Of a stretch of DNA of 8,496 nt, positions 6,918 to 8,496 are shown piece by piece. The stretch is from Deltaproteobacteria bacterium. GTDB lineage: Bacteria > Myxococcota > Polyangia > Polyangiales > B10-G4. The stretch is from the NCBI GenBank assembly GCA_019312705.1, contig JAFDCW010000131.1, forward strand, positions 1 through 8,496, in the 5' to 3' direction. The position numbers and the translations under genes were made by a program. The notes below the pieces were generated by a model. The model worked only from the letters and a program-made list of their open reading frames with translations. It was not told the DNA's origin and did not search any database. Position 1 is the stretch's first letter; each line of letters begins with the position of its first letter.

Positions 6918-6923
6918 TACCCT
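6918..6923 (+). promoter_or_regulatory. Possible -10 element TACCCT, 8 nt before the fdhD start
   Basis: TACCCT ends 8 nt before GTG 6932, the same spacing as TATCCT before the lipoprotein start at 4838, and again no Shine-Dalgarno sequence is present. A leaderless transcript is possible. No clear -35 is seen. Confidence 0.25.
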
Positions 6924-6931
6924 CTAGCGAA

Positions 6932-7786
6932 GTGGATCACCGGCGAATCAAAGGCATCGCGACCCGCGGAGTCCGGGTCCTCGGCCAGGAGGGAGAGCTC
7001 GGGCCCAGCACCCTCGATGACGTGGTCGTCGAGGAGCCCCTCGAGATCCGGGTCGCGGGAGACGCCCTCGCGATCACCATGCGCACCCCCGGCCACGACG
7101 AAGACCTCGCCCTCGGCTTCTTGCTCGCCGAGGGCATCGTTTCCAGCGCCGCGGACGTGGGTCGCATCGCCCACTGCGGCCGCCCCGGCGACGAAGGCTA
7201 CGGCAATACCATCGACGTGCTCCCTGGGGCCGGCGCCATCCTCGACCCCGACCGGCTGAACTCGAGTCGCCGGGGCACATTGATCACTGCGGCCTGTGGG
7301 GTATGCGGCCGTCGATCGATCGACGACCTGCTCGAGCGCCTCGATGCGTTCGAAGTCGGTGACCCGGCCACCCCCGGGGTCTCGGTCGACGTGTTGCGCC
7401 GGTGTACCGAAGAGCTGCGCTCGAGCCAGGCGAATTTCGACCGGACCGGAGGCGTGCACGCGGCGTCGCTCTTGGATCGCACGGGCCGAATGCTCGCGGT
7501 CGCCGAAGACGTCGGGCGCCACAACGCCGTCGACAAGGTCGTCGGTGCGCTGCTTCGCCAGGAGCGCCTCGGCGAGGCGGCGGTGCTCGTCGTCTCCGGG
7601 CGGGTGAGCTTCGAGATCGTGCAAAAGGCCGCCGTTGCCCGGGTGCCCATCGTGGCGGCGGTCTCGGCGCCCACCTCCCTCGCCGTCGACCTCGCCGAGC
7701 GCCTCGGCATCACCCTCTCTGGCTTCGTGCGCCGCGGGGGGCTCAACATCTATAGCCATCCAGGGAGGCTCGCCGGTGTCGAATGA
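6932..7786 (+). CDS. fdhD: FdhD, formate dehydrogenase accessory sulfurtransferase
   Basis: FdhD takes sulfur from a cysteine desulfurase (IscS in E. coli) and transfers it to the molybdenum cofactor of formate dehydrogenase in the cytoplasm. From GTG 6932 the protein has 284 residues, near the usual size. The sulfur-carrying pair is intact in ACGVCGRR (Cys122 and Cys125). Other family marks are LDDVVVEEPLEIRV (about 28-41), HDEDLALGFLLAEGI (55-69), FDRTGGVHAA (169-178), AEDVGRHNAVDK (191-202) and SGRVSFEIVQKAA (222-234). ATG 6869 and ATG 6848 are longer alternatives, but only 11 of the 21 codons from 6869 to 6931 end in G/C against 16 of the first 20 after 6932, so that stretch looks non-coding. 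With the GTG start the Cys pair falls where it does in E. coli FdhD. The stop overlaps mobA by 11 bp, so the two are probably co-transcribed. Confidence 0.93.
   Translation: MDHRRIKGIATRGVRVLGQEGELGPSTLDDVVVEEPLEIRVAGDALAITMRTPGHDEDLALGFLLAEGIVSSAADVGRIAHCGRPGDEGYGNTIDVLPGAGAILDPDRLNSSRRGTLITAACGVCGRRSIDDLLERLDAFEVGDPATPGVSVDVLRRCTEELRSSQANFDRTGGVHAASLLDRTGRMLAVAEDVGRHNAVDKVVGALLRQERLGEAAVLVVSGRVSFEIVQKAAVARVPIVAAVSAPTSLAVDLAERLGITLSGFVRRGGLNIYSHPGRLAGVE
7762..7768 (+). promoter_or_regulatory. Ribosome binding site AGGGAGG of mobA, inside fdhD
   Basis: AGGGAGG lies 7 nt before GTG 7776, within the last codons of fdhD. It fixes the GTG as the mobA start and indicates direct initiation beside possible coupling to fdhD translation. 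Confidence 0.65.
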
Positions 7787-8390
7787 TGCGCCTTCGAGCG
7801 CCTCTTCGGACATCTCTTCGGGCATTTGGGCCGGCATCTTCGTAGGCGGGGCCTCGCGGCGCATGGGAGGCCACGCGAAGGGCCTGCTCCGGGTGCCGGG
7901 CACCAACGAGCGCATCCTCGAGCGCCTCGTGCGCCTTACTCGGGAGCAGGGGCTCACCCCGGTTCTCGTCGGTGATGCTCGGCCCTACCGTCAGCTCTCC
8001 CTCGGGGTCTCCGCGCTCACCGACGCCGAAGGCTTCCGGGGCCCCCTCGCCGGCCTCGCCGCGCTCCTCGACGCTGCGGGTTCCAAGGGAACCCTCGCCG
8101 TCGCCTGCGATATGCCATTCGTCAACGCCGAGGCTCTCGAGCGCCTAAGCACCTTCGCCCCTCGCGCCGCCGTCGTGGCTCCCCGGCGCGGCCCCGATGC
8201 CCCTTGGGAACCCCTCTTCGCCCGATACTCGGCTCCGGCCGTACGTCCGATCCTCCGGGCCGCGGCGGCCGACGGGGTACGTTCGTTTCAAGGGCTCTTC
8301 AAGCGCGTCGGGCCAACCGAGCTCCCCCTCGATGCAGAGGTCAAAGCGGCCCTCGAGGACTGGGATAGCCCGGCGGACCTCCACGGCTAG
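7776..8390 (+). CDS. mobA: MobA-type molybdenum cofactor guanylyltransferase
   Basis: MobA transfers GMP from GTP to molybdopterin-Mo, giving the guanine dinucleotide cofactor used by formate dehydrogenase and other DMSO-reductase-family enzymes. The 204-residue protein shows the nucleotidyltransferase order: the nucleotide loop GGASRRMGGHAKGLLRV (24-40, Lys35 conserved), GFRGPLAGLAALL (86-98), the metal-binding ACDMPF (110-115, Asp112), and WEPLFARYS (144-152) followed by RSFQGLF (169-175). The first 16 residues are Ser/Ala-rich and precede the domain. GTG 7776 is chosen from the AGGGAGG site and domain position, and gives an 11-bp overlap with fdhD. A related MocA-type cytidylyltransferase is the main alternative, but pairing with fdhD favours guanine. 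The first loop reads FVGG where LAGG is usual, a mild change. Confidence 0.88.
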   Translation: MSNDAPSSASSDISSGIWAGIFVGGASRRMGGHAKGLLRVPGTNERILERLVRLTREQGLTPVLVGDARPYRQLSLGVSALTDAEGFRGPLAGLAALLDAAGSKGTLAVACDMPFVNAEALERLSTFAPRAAVVAPRRGPDAPWEPLFARYSAPAVRPILRAAAADGVRSFQGLFKRVGPTELPLDAEVKAALEDWDSPADLHG

Positions 8391-8496
8391 TGTGTGATGC
8401 AGAGTCACGGGAGGGAGTATCGCGACGGGCCGCGGTTTCCTCGCAAGGAAGGAAGGCGATGGAAATGCACCGCATTTTCGAGGTTTCCTGACGCCG
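8391..8496. other. Downstream tail with no supported gene
   Basis: The 106 bp after mobA contain no convincing start of another gene, no stem followed by a T run, and no RNA gene. GGTTTCCT occurs twice (8434-8441 and 8482-8489), and the first copy can pair weakly with AGGAA at 8447-8451. A purine-rich AAGGAAGGAAGG sits at 8446-8457 before two ATGs that stop within ten codons. Confidence 0.5.

Noticed and set aside
6848..6931. N-terminal extension of fdhD from ATG 6848 or 6869
   Set aside because: It lacks a ribosome binding site, codes for an Arg/Ser/Pro-rich segment not typical of FdhD, and has a much lower G/C share at third positions than the rest of the gene.
6890..7957. A 355-codon open frame on the - strand opposite fdhD
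   Set aside because: It runs antisense through fdhD and into mobA, both supported by catalytic motifs, and has an unbalanced composition rich in Arg, Glu, Ala and Gly.
8459..8491. Short ORF (ATG 8459 or 8465) after a purine-rich stretch
   Set aside because: It encodes only 8-10 residues with no recognisable leader-peptide pattern or attenuator, and the window ends directly after it.

Overview
The window is GC-rich, with codons ending strongly in G or C. It carries seven protein genes packed closely together and no RNA gene, insertion sequence, CRISPR array or phage gene that I can see. The mix suggests a Gram-negative, large-genome bacterium of the Myxococcota/Bradymonadales kind: a long TPR plus Ala/Glu-rich coiled-coil protein, a DUF2723/TMEM260-like membrane glycosyltransferase, a beta-propeller-like lipoprotein, a PilZ c-di-GMP receptor, and FdhD with MobA. 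That assignment is inference from gene style and was not tested.

Layout. Bases 3-386 are the 3' end of an unrecognised gene on the + strand. It converges, with a 5-bp gap, on a TPR/coiled-coil gene on the - strand (392-2629, alternative start 2725). Upstream of that, also on the - strand, is a 629-residue polytopic protein of the DUF2723 (TMEM260/GT117-like) family (2811-4700). A 137-bp divergent promoter region with an inverted repeat separates it from a + strand lipoprotein gene (4838-6388). This converges, with a 17-bp gap, on a - strand PilZ gene (6406-6831). A 100-bp divergent region follows, then the + strand pair fdhD (6932-7786) and mobA (7776-8390), which overlap by 11 bp. The last 106 bp hold no supported gene.

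How the genes work together. The only clear functional unit is fdhD-mobA. FdhD passes sulfur to the molybdenum cofactor of formate dehydrogenase, and MobA attaches GMP to molybdopterin, so together they make the sulfurated guanine-dinucleotide cofactor. No molybdoenzyme structural gene lies in the window. The DUF2723 protein and the lipoprotein are divergent and both belong to the cell envelope, so a shared regulator or an enzyme-substrate link is possible but unproven. The PilZ protein has both c-di-GMP-binding motifs intact.

I found no defence, mobile or biosynthetic system. The items most worth a second look are small: a hairpin enclosing a Shine-Dalgarno sequence ahead of the TPR gene, a four-codon ORF joined by ATGA to the DUF2723 start, an inverted repeat between the divergent envelope genes, two SD-less starts each 8 nt after a TAYCCT hexamer, and a duplicated IEMxIEVQLD segment inside the TPR protein.
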